From the NCBI GenBank assembly GCA_937934115.1, contig CALHAH010000041.1, forward strand, positions 1 to 34,222: a stretch of DNA of 34,222 nucleotides, given 5' to 3'. Below, in pieces: positions 17,407 through 26,340 of this stretch. The DNA is from an uncultured Thermoanaerobaculum sp. (GTDB lineage Bacteria; Acidobacteriota; Thermoanaerobaculia; Thermoanaerobaculales; Thermoanaerobaculaceae). The position numbers were made by a program, and so were the translations under genes. The first letter of the stretch is position 1, and the number at the start of each line of letters is the position of its first letter. The notes under the pieces are model-generated. The model was not told the DNA's origin, made no database searches, and saw nothing but the letters and a program-made list of their open reading frames with translations.

Positions 17407-18480
17407 ATGAAAAGTACATGGGTTTGGTTTGTAGTGTTGGGGGTGTTGGCCGCGGGCTGTCAGGGGCGGAAGGATCATGCCCAGGCAACGGGGCGTGATG
17501 CCGGAAGCGTCAAGGCCCAGGTGGTGGTCGTGCGTGCCGTCACAAAAAAGGAGCAACAGCCGGTTATGGGCATCGTGGAAGCGGAAAAAACAGCAGCTGT
17601 GTCCTCGCGGGTGATGGCCACGGTGCTTTCTGTACATGTAAAGCCCGGAGACAGGGTTCGCAAAGGGCAGGTGTTAGTAGACATTGACCCTGAAACCGCT
17701 AAGGGGCAAGAAGCGCAAGCACGGGGTGCGTTGGCTCAAGCCCGGGCGTCGCTGGCCTTGGCCCAGCGGAATTTCCAGCGTTTCCAGGCCCTTTACGAAG
17801 CCAAAGCAGCTTCGGAGCTGGAGCTGGACATGGCGCGCATGCAGTACGAGCAAGCCAAAGGAGCGGTGGAGCAGGCGGAAGGTGCCGTCGCCGCTGCCAG
17901 TTCCGTGGCCAAAGAAAGCCGGGTGGTGGCGCCTTTCGATGGGTACGTCACCGCGAAGCTGGTGGAAGTTGGGGATTTGGCAGCGCCCGGTAGGCCGCTG
18001 ATCATGCTGGCGTCTGCCACGGGCAGGCGCCTCGCCATCGCGGTGCCTGAGGGGACCTGGTCACAGGTGGCCTTGAGTCTTGGGCAAGAGGTGCCGGTGA
18101 CACTAGACGCCCAGCCAGGTAAAACCCTCACCGGAAAGGTGGAGGAAATAACACCCAGCGTTGATCCTGCCACCCACAGCTTTACGGTCAAACTGGCCCT
18201 CAACCAAGAAGGAATCCCTGCTGGTGCAGCAGGGCGTGCCTTTTTGCCGCGGGCCGAACGCCAGGCCTTTCTGCTCCCCAAGGAGGCGGTCTTGAACGTG
18301 GGTGGCCTCACTATGGTTGTGGTGGTGGATGCCGAAAACCGTGCACGGTCTCGGGTGGTCACGGTTGGACAGGAGGAGAACGGTGAGGTGGAAATTCTTT
18401 CTGGGCTTTCCGGTCAAGAACGGGTGCTGGTAGGCCTGCCCCAGCCCCCAGCGGATGGAGCGCGGGTGGAGGAGGTGTGA
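17407..18480 (+). CDS. RND efflux periplasmic adaptor (membrane fusion protein), lipoprotein
   Basis: This 357-residue adaptor links pump and channel. It begins with a lipoprotein-type signal, MKSTWVWFVVLGVLAAGC, with the lipid-acceptor Cys at 18. The HlyD/biotinyl-lipoyl part includes VSSRVMATVLSVHVKPGDRV and APFDGYVTAKLVEVGDLAAPG, flanking a coiled-coil hairpin at about residues 100-165. I chose ATG 17407 because GGGAGG precedes it; the upstream GTG at 17383 overlaps the tolC stop. The lipid anchor suits the inner-membrane face. Confidence 0.9.
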   Translation: MKSTWVWFVVLGVLAAGCQGRKDHAQATGRDAGSVKAQVVVVRAVTKKEQQPVMGIVEAEKTAAVSSRVMATVLSVHVKPGDRVRKGQVLVDIDPETAKGQEAQARGALAQARASLALAQRNFQRFQALYEAKAASELELDMARMQYEQAKGAVEQAEGAVAAASSVAKESRVVAPFDGYVTAKLVEVGDLAAPGRPLIMLASATGRRLAIAVPEGTWSQVALSLGQEVPVTLDAQPGKTLTGKVEEITPSVDPATHSFTVKLALNQEGIPAGAAGRAFLPRAERQAFLLPKEAVLNVGGLTMVVVVDAENRARSRVVTVGQEENGEVEILSGLSGQERVLVGLPQPPADGARVEEV

Positions 18481-18484
18481 AGCC

Positions 18485-21400
18485 GTGAGCGAAGGGAAGA
18501 ACAACGTGCAGCTCACAAAAAGGGAAGCCATGCGCCTGCGCATGGCCAGGCGCCCCTTAGGCGCCGCAGGTCGAATGGCTAAGGCCTTTCTTGAGTCTAA
18601 ACTGACGCCTCTGTTGGTGGTGTTCTCTTTGCTTCTGGGTGCTTTTGCGGTGATGGTCACCCCTCGGGAAGAAGAACCGCAAATTAAGGTTCCCATGGTG
18701 GACGTGTTCGTGGGCTTTCCGGGGGCCACGGCGCAGGAGGTGGAGCGCCGGGTTATCACCCCGTTGGAAAAAGCCCTTTACGAAATTCCCAACGTGGAGT
18801 ACATCTACTCTACCTCGCAACCTTCCGGTGGCATGATCATCGTACGCTTCTTGGTGGGCACGGATCCCGATCAAGCGGTGGTCAGGGTGCACTCCAAGAT
18901 CGCAGAGCAGCTGCCCACGCTGCCACCAGGGGCCATGCCCCCGGTGGTGGTACCCCGGTCCATTGACGACGTGCCCGTGGTGGCGTACACGCTTTGGTCG
19001 GAAACGGAGCCACCCGTAGCCCTGCGGCAGGTGGGCGAGGAGCTTAAAAACGAGCTCTCCCGCCACCCCAGGGTGGCGCAGGTGTGGGTGCTGGGGGGAC
19101 AACGTCGCGTGGTGCGCGTGACTTTTGACAAGGACCGATTGGCGGCCCATCAAGTATCGCTCCTCCAGGCATACCAAGCTGTAACTGGCTTGAACTGGAG
19201 CTTGCCGGCGGGTTTTTTTGCGCAGGCGGACCAGGAAGTACTGGTAGATGTGAGTGCGTTCTTCCGCTCGGCACAGGAAGTGGCCGATGCGGTGGTGGCG
19301 GTTTACGGGGGGCGCCCGGTGTTCCTCAAGGACGTGGCGGAAGTGGCGGACGGCCCCGAAGAACCCAGCCAGTACGCGTGGATGGTTGGAGGTCCCGCGG
19401 GTCACGAGAAGGGCGTGCCAGCAGGCCTTGTGGCGCCGGCGGTAACGGTAGCCGTGGCGAAAAAGCCCGGCACCAACGCGGTGCGGCTGGTGCGTGAGCT
19501 GGATACTCATCTAGCTGCACTGCAAGGAAGGTTCATTCCTTCTTCGGTACACGTTACCAAGACGCGGGATTACGGGTTCACCGCCAACGAAAAATCCTCA
19601 GAGCTTATCGAGCACATGGCCATCGCCACCTTTGCTGTTGTGCTCCTCATGGCCTTTGCCCTAGGCCGACGGGAAGCAGTGGTGGTGGCTGTGGCAGTAC
19701 CTGCAACCCTCGCGCTGACACTGGCCTCGTCCTACCTCTTTGGCTACACCCTTAACCGCGTCACGCTTTTTGCCCTTATCTTTGCCATTGGCATTTTGGT
19801 GGACGATGCCATCGTGGTGGTGGAAAACATTCACCGGCATTACAAACTGGGGTGGGCACCGCCTCGCCAAGCCACGGTGTACGCCGTGGACGAGGTTGGT
19901 AACCCCACGATTCTTGCCACCTTCACGGTGGTGGCGGCGCTGTTACCTTTAGCCTTTGTTTCCGGGCTCATGGGGCCGTACATGCGCCCCATCCCCATCA
20001 ACGCGTCTGCGGCCATGCTTTTCTCGCTGCTGGTAGCCTTTGTGGTTTCTCCGTGGCTTACTTTCAAGCTGTTCCGCCGGTGGGCGGAGGCGCACTTGGG
20101 AGGGGGAGGAGAACCCGACGCCGAGACCCCCGAAGAGAGCAAACTCCATCGTTTTTACCAGAAGCTTTTCACCCCGCTCCTGGCCTCTCCTTGGCGACGG
20201 TGGGCACTCCTCGCCGGGGTAGTGGTGCTGCTTTTGGGCTCCATGGCTCTGGTGGCTTTCAAAGTGGTCACGGTAAAGATGCTGCCCTACGACAACAAGA
20301 GCGAGCTACAAGTGGTCATTGATATGCCAGAGGGTAGTACCTTGGAAGCCACTGCGGCGGTTGCTCGCCAGCTCGCCGAAACCCTCAAGCAGGTCCCGGA
20401 AATCACCGATATGCAGGTGTACGTAGGTACCTCGGCGCCGTTCAACTTTAACGGTTTGGTGCGCCACTACTTCCTGCGCTCGGGGCCACTGGTGGCTGAT
20501 ATGCAAGTGAACCTTCTGCCCAAGCACCACCGTTCCCGCGCCAGTCACGATATCGCCAAGTCAGTGCGGGACCTCTTGCAACCGGTGGTGGCGAAAACAC
20601 CGGCCAACGTGAAGGTCACCGAGGTGCCGCCAGGGCCGCCGGTACTTGCCACTCTCGTAGCGGAAATCTACGGTCCAGAGCTGGAAGAGCGACTGGCCTT
20701 AGCCCAGGAGGTACGGAGGATCTTCGAAAGGACACCTGGCGTTGTGGACGTGGACTGGTACGTGGAGGACCCGGCTCCTAAGCTCGACCTTCGGGTAGAC
20801 CGTGAAAAGGCCGTTCGCGCCGGCATTACTCCGGAAATGATTGCCCGCGCTCTACGCGTGGCCCTTGATGGCGCGGAAGTGACCCTCCTCCACGATGAGC
20901 GTTCCCGTACACCGGTACCTCTCATTTTCCGGCTCCAGCGAGCCCAGCGTTCCAGCCTAGCGAGTCTTTTGGACGTGCGTTTGCATGGAGTGAACGGACA
21001 GTTGGTTCCGTTGGCAGAGCTTGTAAGCGTGGTGCCAAGCAGCCGCGACCGGTTCATTTACCACAAAAACCTGCGGCCGGTGACGTACGTGGTGGCGGAA
21101 ATGGCAGGGGCATTGGAGGCCCCCGTGTACGGCATTCTTGCCATGGAGCGGCAGATCCGTGACCTCAAGGGTCCTGACGGGCAACCCATCGAGGTGATCT
21201 CCACTCACCTGCCCACCGACAGCACCCGTTACAGCTTGAAGTGGGACGGGGAGTGGCACATTACGTACGAGGTTTTCCGCGATATGGGTGTGGCTTTTGC
21301 GGTGGTTTTAGTGCTGATTTACCTCTTGGTGGTGGGGTGGTTCCGCTCGTTCGTGACCCCGCTCATTATCATGGCCCCAATTCCCTTGACGTTAGTGGGC

Positions 21401-21787
21401 ATTCTCCCCGCCCACGGCGTGTTTGGCGTGTTCTTCACCGCCACCTCAATGATTGGCTTTATTGCACTGGCCGGGATCATCGTTCGAAACTCGATCTTGC
21501 TGGTGGACTTCGTTAACTTGGAGCTGGCTGGCGGTGAAACTTTGGAGAACGCCGTAATTAAAGCGGGGGCTGTGCGTTTCCGTCCCATTGCCCTTACCGC
21601 GGCAGCGTTGGTGGTGGGGGGCGCTGTGATTCTCTTGGACCCCATCTTCCAAGGGTTGGCGGTGGCGCTCATTTCAGGGGTGGTGGTTTCCACTCTGCTG
21701 ACACTGGTGGTAATCCCGGTTCTGTACTTCATGTACGTAAAGGCCGTTGGGGTGGACAAGGTGCTCGCTACCAACGGCGGAGAATAG
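18485..21787 (+). CDS. RND-family efflux pump inner-membrane subunit
   Basis: This 1100-residue proton-driven pump shows two homologous halves, each with a large periplasmic loop between TM1 and TM2. The TM4 motif GILVDDAIVVVEN near residue 435 carries the double Asp of hydrophobe/amphiphile exporters. Heavy-metal pumps such as CusA have VDAA there. Despite CzcA/CusA-like gene order, the substrate is therefore unclear. TM10-12 contain GIIVRNSILLVDFVN. GTG 18485 follows GGAGGAGG, and the longer frame to 18455 lies inside the adaptor gene. Confidence 0.92.
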   Translation: MSEGKNNVQLTKREAMRLRMARRPLGAAGRMAKAFLESKLTPLLVVFSLLLGAFAVMVTPREEEPQIKVPMVDVFVGFPGATAQEVERRVITPLEKALYEIPNVEYIYSTSQPSGGMIIVRFLVGTDPDQAVVRVHSKIAEQLPTLPPGAMPPVVVPRSIDDVPVVAYTLWSETEPPVALRQVGEELKNELSRHPRVAQVWVLGGQRRVVRVTFDKDRLAAHQVSLLQAYQAVTGLNWSLPAGFFAQADQEVLVDVSAFFRSAQEVADAVVAVYGGRPVFLKDVAEVADGPEEPSQYAWMVGGPAGHEKGVPAGLVAPAVTVAVAKKPGTNAVRLVRELDTHLAALQGRFIPSSVHVTKTRDYGFTANEKSSELIEHMAIATFAVVLLMAFALGRREAVVVAVAVPATLALTLASSYLFGYTLNRVTLFALIFAIGILVDDAIVVVENIHRHYKLGWAPPRQATVYAVDEVGNPTILATFTVVAALLPLAFVSGLMGPYMRPIPINASAAMLFSLLVAFVVSPWLTFKLFRRWAEAHLGGGGEPDAETPEESKLHRFYQKLFTPLLASPWRRWALLAGVVVLLLGSMALVAFKVVTVKMLPYDNKSELQVVIDMPEGSTLEATAAVARQLAETLKQVPEITDMQVYVGTSAPFNFNGLVRHYFLRSGPLVADMQVNLLPKHHRSRASHDIAKSVRDLLQPVVAKTPANVKVTEVPPGPPVLATLVAEIYGPELEERLALAQEVRRIFERTPGVVDVDWYVEDPAPKLDLRVDREKAVRAGITPEMIARALRVALDGAEVTLLHDERSRTPVPLIFRLQRAQRSSLASLLDVRLHGVNGQLVPLAELVSVVPSSRDRFIYHKNLRPVTYVVAEMAGALEAPVYGILAMERQIRDLKGPDGQPIEVISTHLPTDSTRYSLKWDGEWHITYEVFRDMGVAFAVVLVLIYLLVVGWFRSFVTPLIIMAPIPLTLVGILPAHGVFGVFFTATSMIGFIALAGIIVRNSILLVDFVNLELAGGETLENAVIKAGAVRFRPIALTAAALVVGGAVILLDPIFQGLAVALISGVVVSTLLTLVVIPVLYFMYVKAVGVDKVLATNGGE

Positions 21788-21806
21788 AAAAAGGAGGGCG
21801 GAAGTT

Positions 21807-21995
21807 ATGACCGTTGGCGAAGCGTTGCGTGCCATTGCGGGGTTTTTCGTGCTGGTTTCTTGGGCCTTGGGCCACTGGGTGCACCCCAACTTTTACTACT
21901 TCACGGCTTTTGTGGGTTTGAACTTGCTGCAGTCGGCATTCACCAAGTGGTGCCCCATGATGAGCCTTCTGCGAGCTTTTGGCTTAAAGGAGTGA
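21807..21995 (+). CDS. DUF2892 (YgaP-type) small membrane protein
   Basis: This 62-residue protein has two hydrophobic helices: the first LRAIAGFFVLVSWALGHWV, the second FTAFVGLNLLQSAFTKWCPM. The GLNLLQSAFTxxCPM signature is that of the DUF2892 family, which occurs alone or fused to rhodanese as in YgaP. AAGGAGGG lies 8 bases upstream of ATG 21807. The conserved Cys in CPMM may matter for thiol or metal chemistry. Its function with the pump is unknown. Confidence 0.85.
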   Translation: MTVGEALRAIAGFFVLVSWALGHWVHPNFYYFTAFVGLNLLQSAFTKWCPMMSLLRAFGLKE

Positions 21996-21999
21996 GGTC

Positions 22000-22287
22000 A
22001 TGAAGCTTTTGATGATTATCGTTGATGAAAGCAAGAAGGAAGAGCTGGAGGTGTTGCTGAACAGGGTGGGTGTGGAAGGATATACGGAAATTCCAAGGGT
22101 CGTCGGGGTGGGAACCACCGGCCCGCGCTTTGGTTCCCGCGCCTTCCCCAAGACCTCGGCGCTCATTTTCACGGTGCTCTCGGAAACCACCCTGGAAACT
22201 CTTCTCCTGACCCTGCGGCAATTCTGCAAGGAGTGCGGTGAGAAGCTCAAAATGGTGTCTTGGGACGTGAACGAGGTAGCCTTGTGA
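22000..22287 (+). CDS. P-II-like small protein associated with RND pump
   Basis: This 95-residue protein starts MKLLMIIVDESKKEELEVLL. It has the beta-alpha-beta spacing of the P-II/ferredoxin-like fold, then the variable loop GVGTTGPRFGSRAFPKTSA. This resembles small transporter-associated proteins such as Porphyromonas PG0541 found beside RND pumps. It lacks the P-II T-loop tyrosine, so a nitrogen role is unlikely. A Cys in FCKECGEKL could bind metal. It sits 4 bases after the DUF2892 gene. Confidence 0.7.
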   Translation: MKLLMIIVDESKKEELEVLLNRVGVEGYTEIPRVVGVGTTGPRFGSRAFPKTSALIFTVLSETTLETLLLTLRQFCKECGEKLKMVSWDVNEVAL

Positions 22288-22329
22288 CGCGTCGGGGCAA
22301 TCAGCTCTTGTGGGACCCCGTGGTACGGC

Positions 22330-22358
22330 TTGCCCAAATATTGACAGAAAGTTATATT
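22330..22358 (+). promoter_or_regulatory. Possible promoter of the arsR section
   Basis: TTGCCC (22330-22335) and TATATT (22353-22358) are 17 bases apart and would start transcription about 12 bases before the arsR start. A TTGACA at 22341 lies between them but has no -10 at a proper distance. Partial AATAT/ATATT symmetry around it could be an autoregulatory site. Confidence 0.4.
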
Positions 22359-22376
22359 GCCCTTGAGGGGGGAAAT

Positions 22377-22727
22377 GTGGATCCCAAAGCGGAGCGCCTG
22401 TTTGAGAAGATTGCTGAGCGGCTGAAGTCCCTAGCCGATCCTACGCGTCTGGCGATCCTCCACTTGTTGCAGAAGGGTGAAATGCGCGTGACCGATATTC
22501 TGGCCCACATGGGCGGTAGTCAAGCCAACATCTCCAAGCACTTGGGCGTGCTGCGACAGGCGGGCTTTGTAACCTGCCGCCGGGAAGGTGTGAACATGTA
22601 TTACTCGGTGTCTGACAGCTCGGTGTTCCATATTTGCCGAGCCATTTGCGACGGTATCGAGCGCACTGCCGAGGAAGAGAGGGAGGCCATTTCCCACGCC
22701 CGGAGGGTCCTGGGAGAGGGGGGGTAG
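22377..22727 (+). CDS. ArsR-family winged-helix transcriptional regulator
   Basis: This 116-residue repressor-type regulator reads RLKSLADPTRLAILHLLQKG at the N-terminal helices. The recognition helix is GSQANISKHLGVLRQAGFV, followed by the wing CRREGVNMYYSV. The classical ArsR metal site (ELCVCDL) is absent. Cysteines are in VTCRREG and HICRAICDG instead, so the inducer could be a metal or a thiol-reactive species. GTG 22377 has GAGGGGGG upstream; the frame is open to 22260 but without a ribosome binding site. It likely controls this cluster. Confidence 0.88.
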   Translation: MDPKAERLFEKIAERLKSLADPTRLAILHLLQKGEMRVTDILAHMGGSQANISKHLGVLRQAGFVTCRREGVNMYYSVSDSSVFHICRAICDGIERTAEEEREAISHARRVLGEGG

Positions 22728-22728
22728 G

Positions 22729-22905
22729 ATGCTCGAGGCCTTAAGTTTTTTGGGGTTCATAGTTTTTTGGGTGGTGCTTCAGGTTTTTATCCTGCCCAAG
22801 CTCGGCGTGCCTACGTGAGCTGCCCCTCCACCGACCGGGGGTCGGCGTTCAGGGAACGGAAGTTGTGACCAGGGAAGCAGTTTTAAGGAGGATACGCAAC
22901 AATGA
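22729..22905 (+). CDS. Small membrane peptide with in-frame UGA (candidate selenoprotein)
   Basis: ATG 22729 is one base after the arsR stop and behind a G-rich ribosome binding site. It encodes a 29-residue peptide: one hydrophobic helix (LSFLGFIVFWVVLQVFI) and the tail LPKLGVPT, then UGA at 22816-22818. Read as selenocysteine, the frame continues 28 more residues to TGA 22903-22905, which overlaps the next ATG as ATGA. A hairpin follows the UGA (see the 22819-22854 entry). The extension is Gly/Ser/Pro-rich and contains the next gene's ribosome binding site. The conservative alternative is a 29-residue peptide ending at 22818. Confidence 0.5.
22819..22854 (+). other. SECIS-like hairpin after first UGA
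   Basis: CCGACC (22831-22836) pairs perfectly with GGTCGG (22840-22845) around a GGG loop. CCCT (22824-22827) and AGGG (22851-22854) can add a lower helix. The loop begins 18 bases after the UGA. It starts with G and tops a 6-bp stem, matching the published bacterial SECIS description (16-37 bases, G in the first two loop positions). No T-tract follows, so it is not an intrinsic terminator. Confidence 0.45.
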
Positions 22906-23099
22906 GCGAGAAACAGGAAGGACACCCTAGAGAGCTTGTCTGCCCGGCGTGCGGGGGCCACTTGCGGCCCGTTCCCACCTGAGGGATGTTGCTCTGGCGG
23001 TGCCAGGGCTGTGGGCGCATCATGACCACCGATGAGGCTTTCCCCCAGGGGATTCCCAGCAACCTTTGGGATCAGCTCTGGGGTCGATGTGGAGGGTAG
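22902..23099 (+). CDS. Zinc-ribbon protein with in-frame UGA (candidate selenoprotein)
   Basis: From ATG 22902 (AAGGAGG 12 bases upstream) the frame reads a 65-codon protein to TAG 23097-23099, with one UGA at codon 27 (22980-22982). Sequence on both sides forms one domain: [13 protein letters not shown] before the UGA, then [20 protein letters not shown] after it. Two CxxC knuckles 19 residues apart make a zinc ribbon split by the UGA. A strong hairpin sits at SECIS distance. Alternatives are a CGA-to-TGA nonsense mutation (a pseudogene) or a short protein restarting at ATG 22986. Confidence 0.6.
22991..23009 (+). other. SECIS-like hairpin after second UGA
   Basis: GCTCTGGC (22991-22998) pairs with GCCAGGGC (23002-23009): 8 bp with one T-G wobble, capped by the three-base loop GGT. 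The loop starts 16 bases after the UGA at 22980-22982, within the 16-37 base window for bacterial SECIS elements. GGU loops also occur in known elements. GATG (22985-22988) and CATC (23018-23021) could close a lower helix. Confidence 0.55.
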
Positions 23100-23101
23100 T
23101 T

Positions 23102-23305
23102 ATGCCGCTTTACGAGTACAAGTGCGAAACCTGCGGGCATCGCTTCGAAGTGCTACAGCGTATGGGAGCGTCCAGCCAAGGGGTTTCTTGTCCCCAGTGT
23201 GGGGGCTTTGAGGTAAAAAGGCTTGTATCCACCTTTGCCAGCAGCGTCAGCGGGAGCGCGCCTGCAACGTCTTCGGCGAGTTCCTGCGCCACTGGCTTTT
23301 CTTGA
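23102..23305 (+). CDS. FmdB-type zinc-ribbon protein
   Basis: This 67-residue protein starts [20 protein letters not shown], the FmdB/CxxC_CxxC-SSSS family opening, with a second pair in CPQCGG. A Ser/Ala-rich tail with one Cys (SSCATGFS) follows. ATG 23102 has GGAGGG upstream; the longer frame to 23066 is inside the zinc-ribbon gene. It ends at TGA 23303-23305, which is itself followed by a stable hairpin. Function is unknown, possibly regulatory or metal-binding. Confidence 0.88.
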   Translation: MPLYEYKCETCGHRFEVLQRMGASSQGVSCPQCGGFEVKRLVSTFASSVSGSAPATSSASSCATGFS

Positions 23306-23312
23306 GGGATCT

Positions 23313-23333
23313 AGGGGGCTCGGGGAGCCCCTT
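23313..23333 (+). other. Stable hairpin after the FmdB stop
   Basis: AGGGGGCTC and GAGCCCCTT form a 9-bp stem (one G-T wobble) around a GGG loop starting 16 bases after the UGA. No T-tract follows. It may be a terminator-like or RNA-protecting structure. Readthrough of the UGA would add only three residues (Sec-Gly-Ile) before TAG 23312. Confidence 0.5.
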
Positions 23334-23397
23334 GGAGATCTGGTAAGCTCGGGACCGCTTCCCGGGGAATCAAACCTTAAGGGAGGAAAAAGCGACC

Positions 23398-23802
23398 ATG
23401 AGGGAAACGCCCGTAGCTTTTGAGGAAAGCTCACAGTTTGATTTTAGCCACACCGTGGAAAGGGCACGGCAAGCCTTGGCCGAAAGAGGGTTCGGTATTC
23501 TCTGCGAAATAGACGTGCAGGCCACCTTGAAGAAAAAACTCGACGTGGATCGCCCCCCGTACCTGATCCTTGGCGCCTGTCACGCCCCTTCGGCCCACCA
23601 GGTGCTTGCCGCGGCGCCCCAAGCTGGGGTCCTTCTGCCCTGCAATGTGACGGTTTCGGTGGAGCAGGGGCAGGTGGTGGTGCGGGCCATGCGCCCCCAG
23701 GGGGCCTTAGCTGCCCTTAACCGCCCTGATTTAGCGCCTGTGGCCGATCATGTGGGCGAGCTCTTGCGGCAGGTGGTAGCGGCTGCGTGCTCAGGGGCGT
23801 AG
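23398..23802 (+). CDS. DUF302 domain protein
   Basis: This 134-residue protein matches the DUF302 pattern: TVERARQALAERGFGILCEI, then the core YLILGACHAPSAHQVL and GVLLPCNVTV with two conserved cysteines. GGGAGG lies upstream of ATG 23398. The family is often found beside efflux or redox genes, but its biochemical function is not established. It ends 15 bases from the convergent tyrosine phenol-lyase gene. Confidence 0.88.
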   Translation: MRETPVAFEESSQFDFSHTVERARQALAERGFGILCEIDVQATLKKKLDVDRPPYLILGACHAPSAHQVLAAAPQAGVLLPCNVTVSVEQGQVVVRAMRPQGALAALNRPDLAPVADHVGELLRQVVAAACSGA

Positions 23803-23817
23803 CGTTGGAGCGTGGCC

Positions 23818-25224
<1,407 letters not shown>

Positions 25225-25288
25225 TTATCCCACGGACGACTTACGTAAAGGTGGGTGTTGCCGAGGCAACGTTTGGAGGGAGCTTGGT

Positions 25289-25711
25289 TTACCGCCGAGT
25301 TTCTACGGGTTTGGCCGCCACCAGGTTGATGTGCTGTGCCCCGGCCAGGCGAGCGGCATCCAGCACCTTCATGACCGTGCCGTAAGGCGCGCCTTTGTCG
25401 CCGCGGATGGTGATACTGCGCTCCGGCTGGCCCTTGAGGAGGGCGCGGATTTCCGCTTCCAGGCTCTCTTCCCGTACCACCCTGTTGGCCACTAGGATGT
25501 CCCCGGTGCTGGTGACCAATACTTCCGCTTCTTCGGGCTTGGTGGTTTTGGCAGCTTCCGCCGTACGGGCCTCGGGGAGCTGAAGCTTCAGGCGCTCGGG
25601 GGTCACAAACTGAGTGGTAACCGCGTAAAAGAGCAGCAGCTGGAAAACCACATCAATGAGGGGTGAAATGTCTATACGCGGGGCGCGGGAGCGGGGCCGG
25701 GAAAAGCGCAT
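25289..25711 (-). CDS. exbD: ExbD/TolR-family biopolymer transport protein
   Basis: This 140-residue inner-membrane protein has one N-terminal helix, IDISPLIDVVFQLLLFYAV, carrying the Asp essential for proton-driven function in the family. A periplasmic domain follows (ITIRGDKGAPYGTVMKVLDA). It lies 3 bases after exbB and pairs with it as the energy transducer for tonB. Confidence 0.9.
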   Translation of the reverse strand: MRFSRPRSRAPRIDISPLIDVVFQLLLFYAVTTQFVTPERLKLQLPEARTAEAAKTTKPEEAEVLVTSTGDILVANRVVREESLEAEIRALLKGQPERSITIRGDKGAPYGTVMKVLDAARLAGAQHINLVAAKPVETRR

Positions 25712-25714
25712 GGC

Positions 25715-26329
25715 TTAGCTTGCCTCCTTGGGGCGACGCACCAAGTGGAGGAACTCCAGTATGCGGGCTTCAATAGCTTGCACCAGGTTTTGTGCTTTGC
25801 CCTCTAAGTAAGCGTGGAGAAAGAGCAGGGGAATGGCAATGATGAGCCCAGCAGCGGTGGTGATGAGGGCTTGGGCAATGCCGGCGGAAAGCTGCTCGCC
25901 GCGCACGGTGCCAGCGAGGGAAACCGCCTCGAACACCTGAATCATGCCTAAAACTGTGCCCAAAAGGCCCAAAAGCGGAGCTGCCGCCACCACCGTGGCC
26001 AGGGCCCCCAAACCGCGTTGCAAAATGCGCAGTTGGTGGCGGCCGGTATCTTCCAGAAGCTCTTTGAGCTCGTCGTAAGGTGCTGTGCGGTTATCTAAAA
26101 GCGTGGCCACCAGCACCGACAACGGTCCGGAATGTGCAGCGCAGTACTCCCGTGCGCGGCTGAAGTCGCCTGCGGCCAAAAGTTCACCCAAGACCGCCAT
26201 TTGTGCCGGGTCCAGGAAGTTTTTTTCACGGAGCACCAACAGTCTTTCTACCACTATGGCCAGGCCCAAAAGAGACAAGGCCAAAAGTGGGTACATGACC
26301 GGACCACCGCGGAGAAACCATTCGAGCAC
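25715..26329 (-). CDS. exbB: ExbB/TolQ/MotA-family proton channel protein
   Basis: This 204-residue protein has three hydrophobic segments: GGPVMYPLLALSLLGLAIVV, GALATVVAAAPLLGLLGTVL and GIAQALITTAAGLIIAIPLL. The central segment, with its GLLGTVLGMIQVF block, is diagnostic. It starts at GTG 26329 with AAGGAGG upstream. Together with ExbD it would use the proton gradient to drive TonB. Confidence 0.93.
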   Translation of the reverse strand: MLEWFLRGGPVMYPLLALSLLGLAIVVERLLVLREKNFLDPAQMAVLGELLAAGDFSRAREYCAAHSGPLSVLVATLLDNRTAPYDELKELLEDTGRHQLRILQRGLGALATVVAAAPLLGLLGTVLGMIQVFEAVSLAGTVRGEQLSAGIAQALITTAAGLIIAIPLLFLHAYLEGKAQNLVQAIEARILEFLHLVRRPKEAS

Positions 26330-26340
26330 GGGAAGCCTCC

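Noticed and set aside
22341..22346. TTGACA upstream of arsR as a -35
   Set aside because: A matching -10 at 16-18 bases would fall in the G-rich ribosome binding site. The TTGCCC/TATATT pair fits better.
25257..25270. GTTGCC-GA-GGCAAC inverted repeat between exbD and tpl
   Set aside because: It has a very short loop and no T-tract on either strand. It might be a protein site, but nothing else supports it.
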